Both the position numbers and the translations under genes were made by a program. Positions 35,279 through 48,100 of a DNA stretch of 64,000 nucleotides are shown here, one piece after another (position 1 is the stretch's first letter; each line of letters begins with the position of its first letter). Below the pieces are notes generated by a model. That model was not told the DNA's origin. It was given only the letters and a program-made list of their open reading frames with translations, and did not search any database. Where the stretch lies: contig NC_091668.1 of NCBI RefSeq assembly GCF_042453785.1, positions 30,691,501 to 30,755,500 of the forward strand. Reading direction: 5' to 3'. Origin of the DNA: Malus domestica. Its lineage: Eukaryota > Streptophyta > Magnoliopsida > Rosales > Rosaceae.

Positions 35279-37596
35279 TCAGTCCTGTTCAGCGTCTTCA
35301 ATCTCTTCATCCTCTGGCACCCCACGAAGATAGAGAACGTTGTTGCACCTGTAGAAGAAAGAGAGCAGGTGAAGTGTTAGCTTTGTATTTTACCTTAATG
35401 AATGCATCGCATGTTTACATGGTATCATTGGTATGTGATGCTTGGATCATTTTTCTATGCAACAAAACATATAAAAAAACTTATGAAAGGAAACAGATTG
35501 TATTGACTAGAGAAAAACTGAGAACTTGAATAATCTGTTGTGTATAGATGTGTGGTGGTTCGTCGCCAAACTCACAAAAGTTCCACCCAGTAAAAAGGAA
35601 GAATTAAAAATCAGAAATCTCCAATATGACATAGAGAATATAGCATTTAAAGCATGCACCCATCGAGGAGCTGTTCCCAATTTATACTATCCATTCAGTT
35701 CATTTGCAGCTATACAACATATGCGCCAAGAAGTAAACACATTCTAGTAGCATTCAAAATTCGTAAATTCTAGGCTTTTAGCCCAAGTTGCGCTGGTTAT
35801 ATATCTATATTATCACTTTAGAAAAATAAATGACAGGGTCCAGGCTTTTGCACCTTTTCAGGGCCATGGTTTACTACAAACGGTAATATCCGGTCCTCAA
35901 CGTTGTCAGAGTTAGGGGCTCATTTACGAGTGATTATGGCGGGCCAAAGTCACTTCTAGAGAGTGTAGATAAAGTTTAAAACTAATAATGATAGGTGCTT
36001 CTCCTTAGAGGTTTTTTTTTTTTGAGATACAACAGAATCACTTAGGCCTTCAGTGAAACTTTAAAAATGCCAAAGTCAAAATGAGTAAAACCACTTCTGC
36101 AAAAACAATGCCAAATGCGACCTAACTTAAACATTTTTCCATAGCATTATATCCTATCATCATATGGTCACAACTTCCTAATTCAAGGGTGCTCACAGTT
36201 ATCCCAGTAGACTCTTTAGTACACAGAACAACATTTACCCAAAACTTTGCTCCTGACATCATATGTAGATCCTAGACATTAGTTGGGATATATCTTTTCG
36301 AGAAAATCAAAAACTTATAAATGTGTCAGAAAAAAACTAGCATAAGTAAATGAAAAGAAAAATGTAAGGCACATTCCAACAGTAGAATTCTAAAGGAAAA
36401 TTACAGTTAAGTGGTTCAAAGAATTCCTGAAAACTCACCTGATCAAAATTTCTCCCAGATTTCCAGTGGATTGTCCATCAATATATTCTTCGGTGTTGGC
36501 CAGCTATGCATATAAGATTTCATACATTAAACATTATACCAGAATTTTTCTTCGCGAAAAAAAAAGAAGGTAAAAAAGAAGCTAAGATAATTATTCACAA
36601 TTTGTATAGAAAAAGAGTTCAAATTTGAAAGTAGTACCTGCAAGTTCATATAGGCATCCGTTGAGACAAGGAAGCCTGAAAAGATGCACGATCAAAGAGG
36701 ATCAGAAATACACGGCATGTTAATAAATTTTTGAAGCAGAGGAGTCAAATTTTTTTTTCTCCTGGAAACGTAAATAAAAAAAATACCTTTGTACTCCATT
36801 CCCCATTTAAGTTTCACAATGACAGTCTTTCCAGTCAGATTGTTCAAGAAAGGTTTGGGGTTAACTGGTATTGTCTGCATTTTGCACAAAAACATAAGTA
36901 TTACAATTCAGAGAACTCCATCTAACCTATTCAACAGCTGAATTTACATCTACCATCAAATCGACGATTGAAAGCTCAGAAGTTAGTCATCAACTACTAA
37001 CTAAACTTGGGAGAAATATTATTGTGCTATTTTTATAAGTTCAGTATTGATATGCTATTTCAAGAAGCAAATCCTACTTATAAATAAACACACATTTAAA
37101 ATAAACGTAATAAAACTAATGCATATAGGGCATACATTCATACTACGAAATACTTTTAAAGTGCAGTGCACTTAGCACTAAGTTCTAATGGTATTCGTCT
37201 CGACTTGTAATTGTAATTGGAAACTGACTCCCGTGGACGGCGCATTCAATACCAAATTATTAAGGTAGGCTAAAAATATATTGTTGCATTCGAAAAAAAA
37301 AAACAAGAAAAATCCAGAATCCAGTATCCTAACAGATCTCCAAATTTTAACCAAAATTAAATCAGGGAAGGAAAATTTTGACCTTTTGGTTGCAGAAAAG
37401 GAAAAAGCAACCCCCCTGTTAAAATCTTGCACTGAAACCCCCAACAGAAGAAATTTAAAGCACGAACAAATACTCGTCGAGATCGTAATTTTAAAGAGAA
37501 ACTAGAAAATTTTAGAGTATGTGCCCTAATTAGCTAGAAGTTATAAAAAAAAAAAGACCCAGAAAAACAGATGGAAAAGAAATTACTTACCGCCAT
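35279..37596 (-). CDS. SmF: small nuclear ribonucleoprotein SmF
   Basis: Core Sm-ring protein of spliceosomal snRNPs, nuclear, 88 residues as usual for plants. Five coding exons: 37596-37591, 36874-36787, 36675-36638, 36503-36439 and 35348-35279. Exon 1 codes only for Met-Ala (ATGGCG|GTAAGT). The protein runs [20 protein letters not shown] and ends [11 protein letters not shown]. Sm1 motif lies in [20 protein letters not shown] with MNLQLANTEEY; Sm2 motif is [16 protein letters not shown]. Frame is kept through four GT-AG introns, and the acidic tail is typical. Confidence 0.95.
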
Positions 37597-38338
37597 TGGC
37601 GAGAGAGAGGAGAGCTTCAGGGAAGCTAAAGCTGAAAGATGACGCTTTTTCTCTTCACTCTACGGAGGTTTTAGGGTTTATCCCAATTCCCAGACGACTT
37701 TTTTGTTTTTAAAGATTTGGACTGCGAGTTGTCTTGGGTAAGTTTAAAATATGGTGTTATCAATGCACTTATTTGGCTTTCTAATTAAAATGGTTTTTAA
37801 GATTTGCTTAACTCTTTATATTGTTTTCTGATATTTGAAATAAACAGAAGTGATCCCTGAGATTGTTTACCATCAATTATTTAGTTATTCGGTGAAAATT
37901 TATGTTAAATATGGATCCAAATGACAAAATTACCCTCAATATAATAAACAATGGACCAAAATGAGTTGACAAAAGTTGAGGGTATTTTTGTCATTTTATC
38001 CTTATTTTATAGAGATTTTTCACGGATGACCAAAATGATTGATTGTAAACAAACTCATGGACCAATTCTATAGATTTCAAATCTTAAGGACCAAAGTGAT
38101 GAGTAATGCAAATCCATTGATCATTTTGGCTAAAAATCCCACTTATTTTTATCTCTTAGACACTCTCTTAATTTTTTACTATCGTATCGAATGAATTACA
38201 GAAGATTAATTGACAAAATTTAACAAGGTTGTGCGGGAAGTGAAAAGAGAGTGTGAATAGCACTATTTTTTTTTTTAAATTAATAGGTGCAATTAATTGG
38301 AAATTTATAGGATTTGAATAGACTTTAAAGTTCAGATG
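37597..38338. other. intergenic with a MITE-like inverted-repeat unit
   Basis: Contains the SmF promoter. At about 37850-38120 a unit has inverted motifs: GAGATTGTTTACCATCAAT on the left and ATTGATTGTAAACAAACTC on the right. It is flanked by sequence common to small Mutator-like MITEs. Ends were not resolved. Confidence 0.45.
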
Positions 38339-38358
38339 TAGTTAATTAATAAGATTTT

Positions 38359-38497
38359 TTTTTTAACAAACTATATTATCTACATTAAAGGGATGGGATG
38401 GGCTTTGCCTCAAAATGCGCTAACAATAATATGGTTCAAATTTGTCTTTGGCGAGAATCGAACATAGGACCTCTCACTTACAAGTGAAGAGGAATAC
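38359..38497 (-). mobile_element. SINE with a 20-bp target duplication
   Basis: Minus-strand element of 139 bp. Its tail appears as a T-run at the left end, and a B-box-like GTTCGATTCTC lies near its start. Direct repeats TAGTTAATTAATAAGATTTT occur at 38339-38358 and 38498-38517, identical over 20 bases, so the copy is young. Same family as the copies near 11.7 and 27.0 kb. Confidence 0.88.
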
Positions 38498-38517
38498 TAG
38501 TTAATTAATAAGATTTT

Positions 38518-39768
38518 AAAAGAGGATTTTGAAAGACTTTAAAATCATAGTGTAGTTAAATTAAGATTTAGGATTTTAAAGAATACATCCAAATTCAGGG
38601 TAGTCGATTACAATTTAAAAAAAGTCCGCACTAGGTGTAGAAAAAATGCCAAAGATGTGTTAGGATTTTAATAGATGAGAGATTTTGATAGATTTGAGGG
38701 TGAGTAGTACAAAAAACAAACGTCATCAAGAATCCAACCCTTCCCGCTGATTTCTTTTCACGGTCATCAGAAAAGAGTAACAATCTTCCTCCATCCCTCA
38801 AGGTATTACTTTTCTCTTCCGAATTTGTATGGTCATGTATCTAGTGAATCATTCTTTCTTCATTATTTCCATGGTGTTTCAACCCAGGTAAATAGTTGGG
38901 CTTGGCGAGGAGGTGCACATATATGTTTTTTTTTAATGTAAATAACACTTATTTATTAGATATGCAATAAATTTACTTGAATTTCGTTTAGGCCCACACT
39001 AGGTCCTAACCCGTCGTTTGACTAGGCAATAATAGTGGCTGTAGTTGTGACAATGGCGGTAATAGGGGGAATGGTGGTTGGTGTGACAATGGAGGAGATG
39101 CTGATGGTAGCGGTGAGCGGAAATGGTGATTGTAAAGGTGGTAGGGGTGACGGTGGCAGAGTCAGCGGAAGTGGAGGTGGTGGGAGATGGTGGCGACAAT
39201 GGTGACAGAGGAATAGTGGGGTGATGGTGGTGGTGGAGGAAATGGAGGTTGGGGTGGTAGTGGGTGGTGGAGATAATGGTGGTAGTTGCAAGGGAACGAG
39301 AAGATGTCTTAGATTAGGAGACTGATACCCTCCCTCTTTCGCCACCACTGCCCTCCTGCTTCAACATTCATGCATCAGACCTTGTCCCTTGAGCTGAGAA
39401 ATTTCTATGGGAAAGTTTAACTCAGATTCACACATCATCCATCGCCACAATATTTGAAGAGTACACACACCGATCATCAACCATCGGTTAATGGTTTAGG
39501 AACGGCCAACGAGAGGCCATATCGAATGTTTCCAGGCGTTTCGTTTCATCCTTTGATTTGTTTAAAGGATCCACGAACACGCTATTTTCACAAATTATAC
39601 ATGAAATTTTCAGCTATAAAGTTTACTATGTCACTGTAATTATGTACATACTTTTCAAGTAAAATTTCACAAAGTTTGATTTACAAAAAGGAAAAAAAAT
39701 GACATCCACAATATACAGAAAATCAATCTGCTTCTACTTGTAGTCTAGAAGGGCATTCTGCCAATAAA
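38518..39768. other. intergenic, low-complexity GGT-rich stretch
   Basis: AT-rich sequence, then at about 39035-39300 a strongly GGTGG/GATGGTGG-biased stretch. The frames open in it are products of the bias. It lies downstream of the acyltransferase stop. No gene supported. Confidence 0.5.
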
Positions 39769-42700
39769 TTATTGTATACCTTCCTTGAAAGGACCAGAAT
39801 CATGTACTAGTTTCATGACGAGCTCAACCTGCATGTAACAAGTGCATATTATGAAACGAAATGAGACGAAAAATAGAATTAAAAAGGCACATAAATACAT
39901 AAATTATAAATGCAATCACCTGAGTCGATTCACGCCCTACAAAGTTCTCTATGGCCTTCCTGAAACCTTCATCCATCAGGTAATGACAGCTATAGGTTGT
40001 CACAGGCAGATAACCTCTCTGAATCTTATGTTCGCCCTGAGCTCCTGCCTCTACTGTGTTTAGATTAAGTTCAATTGCAGCTTCTATTGCCTGCGATGTC
40101 ATAAAACCATAAGAAATGAATACTTGTTGTATATATTTCCTTTAACGGTGCTGATTTATAGTTTTATGCTCGTTTACTCTTTGGTGCAATCAATAAAAAC
40201 CGAATAAATCTAAATTTAGATGCGGTTTCCCATCAAGGAAGTCAAGGAAGGACAGAGACACTGGGCAGAAAATATGGCCCCTAATTACTTAATCATATTG
40301 GGCATATGACAGCATTTCGAATTGCTTTCACATTTACAAATATTATAGATATGTCAATTAAAATGACAGAAGAAATGAAAAATAAAAATAAATATAACTA
40401 CACCTGGTAATAGCAAGCTTCAAAATGCAAACTTGGATAGTATGCTCTTGGATGACATCCCCATAGGCGTCCAAATAACGTATCTCCTCCTATAAGATTC
40501 AGAGCTCCAGCAACTAGCTCATCCCCTTCTTCAGCAACAACAAGTAGTACCTGGTCTCCCATCTTTTTGCCCATTTGGTGAAAAAACTCCCTAGTCAGGT
40601 ATGGAGTACCCCACCTGTGGAATGAGTGAAATTTTAAACAACTTCACAACAAAAAGAAATATGACTCAAACTTCTCTGTTAAAAAGTTTTCACAATAATT
40701 TATATTATGAAAATATGATTTATGGCATATATCTCGAACTCAGAAACATCAGGAAATGGCTAAGAAAGAGATCTATGAGGAACCAACTTGTTATCAGTGG
40801 TGTTCCGGTAGAAGTTATAGAACGAATCCCAGTGCCTAGTCTGCCAACAGAATATCATTAAAGAAGAGGATGGTCAGGCTTATGTTCTAACTGTTTTGTA
40901 GCATAAAGTGTCATAAACCAACTAGAATTTCTTAACAGAAGACAGCAAGCCTTGCAAGATTCTATTGCTTGAGAAGTTTATCGTAGCATTGGATGCACTA
41001 CACATGCTGGAGTCAGTAAAGATCCACAAATAACAGATACTTGTACAAGTATCACTAGATATTTTAACCAAAGAAATCTTTCAGCAGGCCCCATTTGTTT
41101 TGAAAATGAATGAAGAAGTTCTTATAGAACATGAATCGCTGATGGATTGAGCCATATCAAATGATGATTCATCATGTAAAACAGCGCAAAAAGCAACTGA
41201 AAGGAGTGTATAATTACATATAAAAAAAAGGTCGTACCCAGTGGACAAGGCTCCCGCTTTACGCAGGGTCTGGGAGAGGTGAATGTCGGCTAGCCTTACC
41301 CCCATTTTATGGAGAGGCTGCTCCCAAGTCTCGAACCCGAGACCTACCGCTCATGGGCGAAGGCACTTGCCATCGCACCAAGTGCGACCTCTAGTGTATA
41401 ATCACATATAAGTGGAAAAAATCATTAACAATCATAGCTATCAATTATTAGAAGAAACATGGTCAAATACCTTTATTTCATTACCCCGCAGCCGTTTCAT
41501 GGTCAAATTCTGCTGCACAATCTGCAGATCAAGTGTTCAATTAGAAAACCAGTACCTCATGTCTCAAAAAAAGAAAAATAATAAACCACCTGACTTAACC
41601 CAGCAAACAGAGAGAGAAAGAGGATGATGGAACATAAACTCAATCATAAGAAAATAATCTCACAAGAGGCAAGAAGAAGATAATGGAAGTATTCATTAAT
41701 CACATAAAGAGAATCAGGTATTATACAAGTACTTTTTGCCAAACATTAGACTGCCGGCCAACTCAAAGATTATACTACAAATGGCTTGTAGCTCAATTGG
41801 TTAAGAGGCTTCGCCTTGAACGCAAGCACCCTTGTTCGAATCTCCTCACCATAATTTAATGTAGATATTTTATCATTTGTCAGAAAAAGAAAAAAAAATA
41901 ATCAAAGATTATACTGATCACTAAAGGAGGCATTATGAAAAGGTCATACACAAAACATCAAGGAATATGTTCCTCGAGGAAATTCGTCAAATGTAGACTG
42001 TTCCATGGTTTGAGTTTCCATATACATACAAGAGGGTCAATATTTACTTAGGGTTTAGGGAGTCTTGCTCCCATGAGTTGACCAATGTTTCTCTCATTCT
42101 TTAAGTCATGGCTTTCACCTTTATTCATTCATTTGTTCTTATAGAAAACAACTTCTCATTTTCCACACATTCATTTGTTCCTTAGCATTATCTTAGTTGA
42201 TTTTGTGATTTTTCTGGTATTTCTGTTATATTCGTGAACCTTTTCTTGGTTCCAAGCAACACCACATCATTGTTCTGTTTAAAAAAATTTTGTCATGAAA
42301 CAATCTAACAGGAAATCCATTTTACAGAAAATAAAATTTTCTACGACTTAGTTTCTCATTTTCTAGATAAACTGAATATCAATTGGAATATATGAAATCA
42401 TGTTTTAAAGGGCCAACCTTTTTGCGCTCTTGACGTATATTTTTCCTTTTACTTTGCTTCATGTCCATCAAGAACTCGTCAAAACTGTATCACAAATAAA
42501 GGAATTTTCTAGATTCAAGTTCAACCATTCAAATTTTCAATCACAAAATGAAAAGTCTAATAATGCTTCAAACGTATTAGTCTAATATGGTTTGGAAACT
42601 AATGATGAACCTCCTTACTGCTTAAATATGTTTCGGAGAGTAGCTTGTGTTAGCCTTCAATGATGGGTAATAAGTTCCTCAAATATAACGAACAATTTGT

Positions 42701-45199
42701 ATACAAGTGCACAAACATACATTCCCGGGCACGCACAAACAGACACACGTATACATACAAAGCTGGTATTTGAACATATTCTAGCGGTTTATTAAGGCTT
42801 AGAACTTTAAATACATATTTATTCACCATCACATATACATAAGAACTGCCATTTCAATCTATACTAAACTGTTTTCTTGACAGTAAACTATGAAATACAT
42901 ATTACTTTTCTATCGCATATACATTACAAATGTAATTGCCAATCAAAATTATATCTTCAACCGATGTGAACATACTCCACATTTGACATTAATCCAGTAA
43001 ATAAGAACAAGGTTATGCATTACTCACTTTTTGTAGTTATGGTTTTTCCAATGGTACTGCATTCCAGTTCTCTGAAGAAAACCTCTTTCACTCAGTTTGT
43101 TCCACTCCGTTTCAGATGGGAAGGTAATGTGCAGTGATGAGAGCCGGTACTGTCAAAACAGACAAGTCAGAATAAGTAGTAAGGGCACTGCCATTCAGAA
43201 ATGGACAAGTCTTATTCTTCGTAAAAAGAAAAGGTCAGAAAAGAGAACCAATGGTCAAGACAAGTGACATGAAAAATAACAACAGCCTCATAGCTAATTA
43301 AGTTTCATTATCTTTAAAACACTTTAATATTACTCTAAAATAATACCTCAATTATTAATCTGATAAGGCAAGTTCCTTCCTTCCACTAACTACTTTGGAA
43401 ATTATAAATGAACAGAATGACAAAAACTGCAATAGCATTCTAAGAGTTCATTCAACTCTTCCCTCAAGGAATCTTCTTTTGGCTTCAAGGACCAGTCATG
43501 CTTATGCCATTTTGATTTTGACACCAGAAGTTTACAGATTCCAGTCCGTCCGTGAAACTCACTTAACTCCAATCTTATACCCATAAGATGAAGGCATTAT
43601 AAGCAAAAGGCATAACAAAAAAAAAAATTCTTAAAATTATACATCTAATCATTTCTTTTGTATGAATGTTGACTTTTATACATCTCAGTTATATGAAAAA
43701 TTGCCCGGTCAAATACACAGCTCCTCTAGGACTAAGTAACAAGCATAGTAATTTCAAGAGGATCAAAAGGTTCATAAATGCTACAAGAAAGACTATTTGA
43801 TTACTTCCATACCTTGGCAGTCAGCTGCTTCAAAGCGGATACTATGATGTCAAAAACTTGATCTTTGAATGACGTATTACGAATTAAAATCCTGGGGCCA
43901 GTTACCGGAGTAAAAGGCACACAAGACTGCAACTTTGGATAATACCTCCCCCCAAAACTATAATATGCATCAGCCCAAGAATGATCAAAAACAAATTCAC
44001 CATAGGAATGACTGCACACCAAATCAAAAAGGTCAGACCACAGCAAAAAAAAAAACAGTAGAAGTCAAAGCCTTTGTACATAATTTTGGAGAAATGACAA
44101 TAGAGCTTGCATCTGAAGAGCTCAGAAGATTCTAAACCTTTTAAGATAGAGTGGAACAACACCTACAATACTTTCACTTTCATCCTTAGCAATGACATGG
44201 CGAGGAGTCCATCCGGTTTCCTGGAAAATATTGGAAGTCCAGGCTCATTGAAACTGATAGACACTCTTCATGACAGCTAAAGAACCGGAAATCTCAATTG
44301 CTTATACAATAGAAGATCTAAACAAACAATGGTATTATGTATTAGCTTATAATACAAACAGAAAGGAAGAGCTCAATTCCTAACCTTGACGGCGGAAGCA
44401 GACTCTTCCAAGCTTGAAAGAAAAGCATGAGTAAGAAATGGATTGAATTTTTCAGGGCCTGTAACATCGAGAGCGCATGCATCCCACTCAGTGGATGAGA
44501 CCTCAGAGATTGATGAAATGACCGAAACTGATATCTTTTTCGGTTTCACTCCTGAGATTCCCTGCAAATATAACCAACAAACATAGATTCATCATTGATA
44601 TAACACGATTAAATTACTAGCACACTTGAAGTTAAACGATCGAATTGAATAGAGAACACAAACAAACACCTCTTTCTGTGAACCTGGAGCTGTCAAAGTG
44701 AAATCCCCAAGTGAAAGACTTATCTCTATTTCTTGTGGCTCTGCAGACTTCTTGGCTCCCCAAAATAGTGCACTAATCCTAGATGCCTGACCAGCTTTCA
44801 GGGATTGCGATTTTCCCTAAAATTCAATTCCAACAAAGAAAAAAAAACCAAGAATTCAAAAATATCAAATAATCTTATAGCAAAATCAATCCATCAACCA
44901 ATACTTGAACTACAAAGTGAGAGACTGAAGAAAATAACAAAAACCCAGAAGCTAAAATGTAATTTTAATAAGGTTTGATCAGTAAACTAGAAACCCCAAA
45001 TTGTCACCTCACATTGATTCAGAACATTAAACCAACAAAATAATCCAATCAGACGATGATTGTATACAAAAAACCAAAAAAAAAAAAAAAAGAAGGAAAT
45101 TGGGAGACAGAAAGAAAGGTGACTTACCAAGTGAAAATGAGGTGGGTATTTGCCAAGAAATGGGGAAGGCCTGCAGTAGCTCATTGCAGCGACTGCCAT
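39769..45199 (-). CDS. GNAT/FemAB-like N-acyltransferase (DUF482 family)
   Basis: 470-residue protein of the family annotated as acyl-CoA N-acyltransferase / peptidoglycan-biosynthesis-like (DUF482). Twelve coding exons: 45199-45128, 44816-44670, 44561-44385, 44220-44138, 44011-43813, 43149-43028, 42484-42418, 41521-41471, 40840-40788, 40614-40404, 40090-39920 and 39828-39769. All are GT-AG and in frame. The Ser/Pro/Lys-rich first ~50 residues suggest a plastid transit peptide. Diagnostic blocks: NPFLTHAFLSSLEESASAV, YGEFVFDHSWADAYYSFGGR, MDMKQSKRKNIRQERKK, FYNFYRNTTDNKWGTPYLTR, GRLWGCHPRAYYPSLHFEAC and AGAQGEHKIQRGYLPVTTYS. Bacterial relatives are FemAB-like; the plant substrate is unknown. 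A SINE (41223-41392) and another (41777-41901) sit in its introns. Confidence 0.9.
41223..41392 (-). mobile_element. SINE in acyltransferase intron (same family as 724-889)
   Basis: 170 bp, reverse orientation, sharing nearly all of the unit at 724-889. Direct repeats AGTGTATAATTACATATA (41205-41222) and the same with one change (41393-41410) are a clear target duplication. The B box reads CGGGTTCGAGAC on the minus strand. Confidence 0.9.
41777..41901 (+). mobile_element. short tRNA-derived SINE
   Basis: Tract with A-box-like TAGCTCAATTGGTTAAGAG and B-box-like TTGTTCGAATCTCC, ending in an A-rich tail. Perfect 14-bp direct repeats TCAAAGATTATACT lie at 41763-41776 and 41902-41915. A third SINE family in this window. 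Confidence 0.88.
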
Positions 45200-48100
45200 G
45201 GCTGACCCCCGCCCGCGCACTTGAGTTCTCAAGCACTGTGTCCCAAGTTCTGATAACCTCAGGAGCAAACGGTCTTTTGCATGACACGTTGCAAAATTTT
45301 ATTTTCAATATTAAAGAAAAACCAAAAAAAAAAAAAAAAAATTGACATCGGAACATCTGTACATGCAAATTAAATAGTCAAAATTGTAATATATGTTATA
45401 AATAGAAAAGGTTAGAGAAATAATCTTTGCTAAGGACATGAACAAATTGGGTGCAAAATATTACAATGTAACTTTAGTAACTATAACACAAAAGGATGAT
45501 AGATAAAGAGATGGAGGGATACTGATATTATTTCTTTGATTCTTTCTTTCGCAGTGTGTTTTGATAGCACACATGGTGTTCTATTTATAGAGCAACTCCC
45601 GTAATAATAATCATCCAAATACAATTATGACACTTTTGAAAGTATCAAATACTATTCCCAAGTCTTTATTCCTTTGAGTGGGCATTCACCCACTAATTCT
45701 ACAACACTCACCCTTGAAAGCCCACATATCAATATCAGTTGTCTCGTTAAAACCTTACTTGGAAAAATCCAGTGGGAAAAAACCATAGCAAAGGAAAAAG
45801 AGTACAACTTTGCCTGGATTGTTGATATTGTGTTATATATGTTTATGTTGCCTCATTAAAACCTTGATAGGAAAAATCTTAATCGAAGGAAAAAAAGTAC
45901 AACATGCATATATCATGGATGCTCCCCCCCTGATATGTATCTCCTCCTGATTCCGCATTCTTCAAATTTAGTTGATTAGTAAGTCGACATAATCCGATAC
46001 TCTGTACTAGCTTCTGAAATGTGCACTTTGATAGAGATTTGGTGAATAAGTCTACTAGATTTTCATTAGAATGAATTTGTCTGATTTCAATAACTTCAAC
46101 ATTCTGAAGCTCATATGCACTGAAAAACTTTGGAAATATGTGTTTAGTCTTATCGCCCTTGATGAATCTTTCCTTCATTTGGGCAACATAGGTTACATTA
46201 TCTTCATAGATGACAGTTGGACAGTCTTTGAAGGTAGACCACATAAATTCCAGATATGATGGATCATTGATCTTAACCAAGAACATTCACAACTTGCTTC
46301 ATGTAAAGCAAGTATTTCCGAGTGATTAGAAGATGTAGCAACTAGTGTTTGCTTTGTTGAGTGCCATGAGATTATTGTATCTGCATCCAGTTTGTGAGCG
46401 GGCTTTATGCGGATCAGAGAGAAAATCAGCATCTGCATATCTAATAAAGATTTGGTATGTTGTCCCACGAAGGTATCGCAAAACATCTTTAACTCATTTC
46501 CAATGACGAATTGTTGAAGCAGAACTATACATTGCTAACAAGATAACTGAAAAAGCTATATCTGGTCTAGTACATTGTGCTAAATACAATAAAGCACATA
46601 TTGGATTCATACATGGTACTTCTGAACCAAGGACCATTTCATCATTTTCTTTTGGACGGGATGAATCTTTCTTAATGTCCAAAGAACGAACCATTGGCTT
46701 ACTGAGTGGATAAGTCTTGTCCATGCCAAATCGTTTCAGGATTTTTTCAATGTAAGCTGATTGGTTGACCAAAATTCCACTAGCACAATGCTCGATCTGC
46801 AAGCCAAGTCAATATTTTGTTTTCCCAAGATCTTTCATTTCAAATTTGCTTTTCAGATATTCAGCAGTTTTATTGAGCTATTCAGGGTTTCCAACTAGGT
46901 TCATATTATCGACATATACAGCCACTATAGAAAATCCATAATTGGATTTCTTAATGAACACACAAAGGCACATGGCATTGTTGGTATACCTTTTTTTTGA
47001 TCAAATACTCACTGAGACGATTATACCACATTCGTCCAGATTGTTTCAACCCATACAATGATCGCCTTAATTTAATTAAGAGCATACCTTGTGGTTTGTT
47101 AGTTGTTTTAGGCAACTTAAGTCCTTCTGGAACCTTCATGTATATGTCAATATCTAATTCTCCATATAGATACGCAGTGATGACATCCATAAATCGCATG
47201 TCAAGTTTTTTTCTGAAACCACTAAACTTATTAAGTAACGGAACGTAATTGCGTCCATTACAGGAGAGTATGTCTCCTCATAATCAATTCCAGGTCTTTG
47301 TGAAAAGCCTTGTGCAACGAGTTGTGTTTTATATCTTGCAATCTTGTTTTTCTCGTTGCGCTTTCTTGTGAATATCTATTTGTAACCCACGGGATTTACA
47401 TAAGGTGGAGTTTGGACTACTGGTCCAAAAACACTTCGCATTTCTAAAGAATTTAATTCTGCCTGGATTGCATCTTTCCACTTAAGCCAATTTTGTCTCT
47501 GTTTGCATTCATCAACAAAGCGGGCTCAATATCATCACTTAATATGATTTAAGTGGCTACTGCAAATGCGAACATGTCGTCGATGATTATTTCATTATGA
47601 TCCCACAATTTATTAATACATGCATAATTTATGGAGATTTCTTTACTTTCATGTACTTCTGTCTTTTCAGGAACATGTGTCTCATCAATGACATTTTCTT
47701 TTTTTTCTGAAAGTACAGAATCATGAATTGTGGATTTGTCATTCATTCTCTCTGCCTGAATAATTTCATTTGGATTCAGCTGTGCCATCATCTTTCTATT
47801 TTGAGGGGTTGAATCTTTTGAACCTGGGGGTCTACCACGCTTCAGGCGTGCACCAGATGATTCATTCGCTACCACTTTATTTTGTCCAACAGGGACATCA
47901 ATTCGTGCAAGTGCATTTGCAGCTGGTATACGAGATTTTTGTCACTTTCATAGCATCATTAAATGCATCTGGCATTTGATTAGCAATACTTTGACGATGA
48001 ACAATCATTTTCACCTCATTTTCACATTGAGTGCTACGTGGATCAAAATGAGACAAGGTAGGTACAACTTATGTCAACTATTGTCGTTCTTCTAAAACGG

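Noticed and set aside
39022-39348. Pro/Thr/Ser-rich minus-strand protein
   Set aside because: Low-complexity GGT-rich DNA opens several frames at once; no conserved segment.
41780-41855. Possible functional tRNA gene
   Set aside because: A- and B-box-like motifs are present, but the acceptor stem does not close; the poly-A tail and 14-bp target repeats show it is a SINE.
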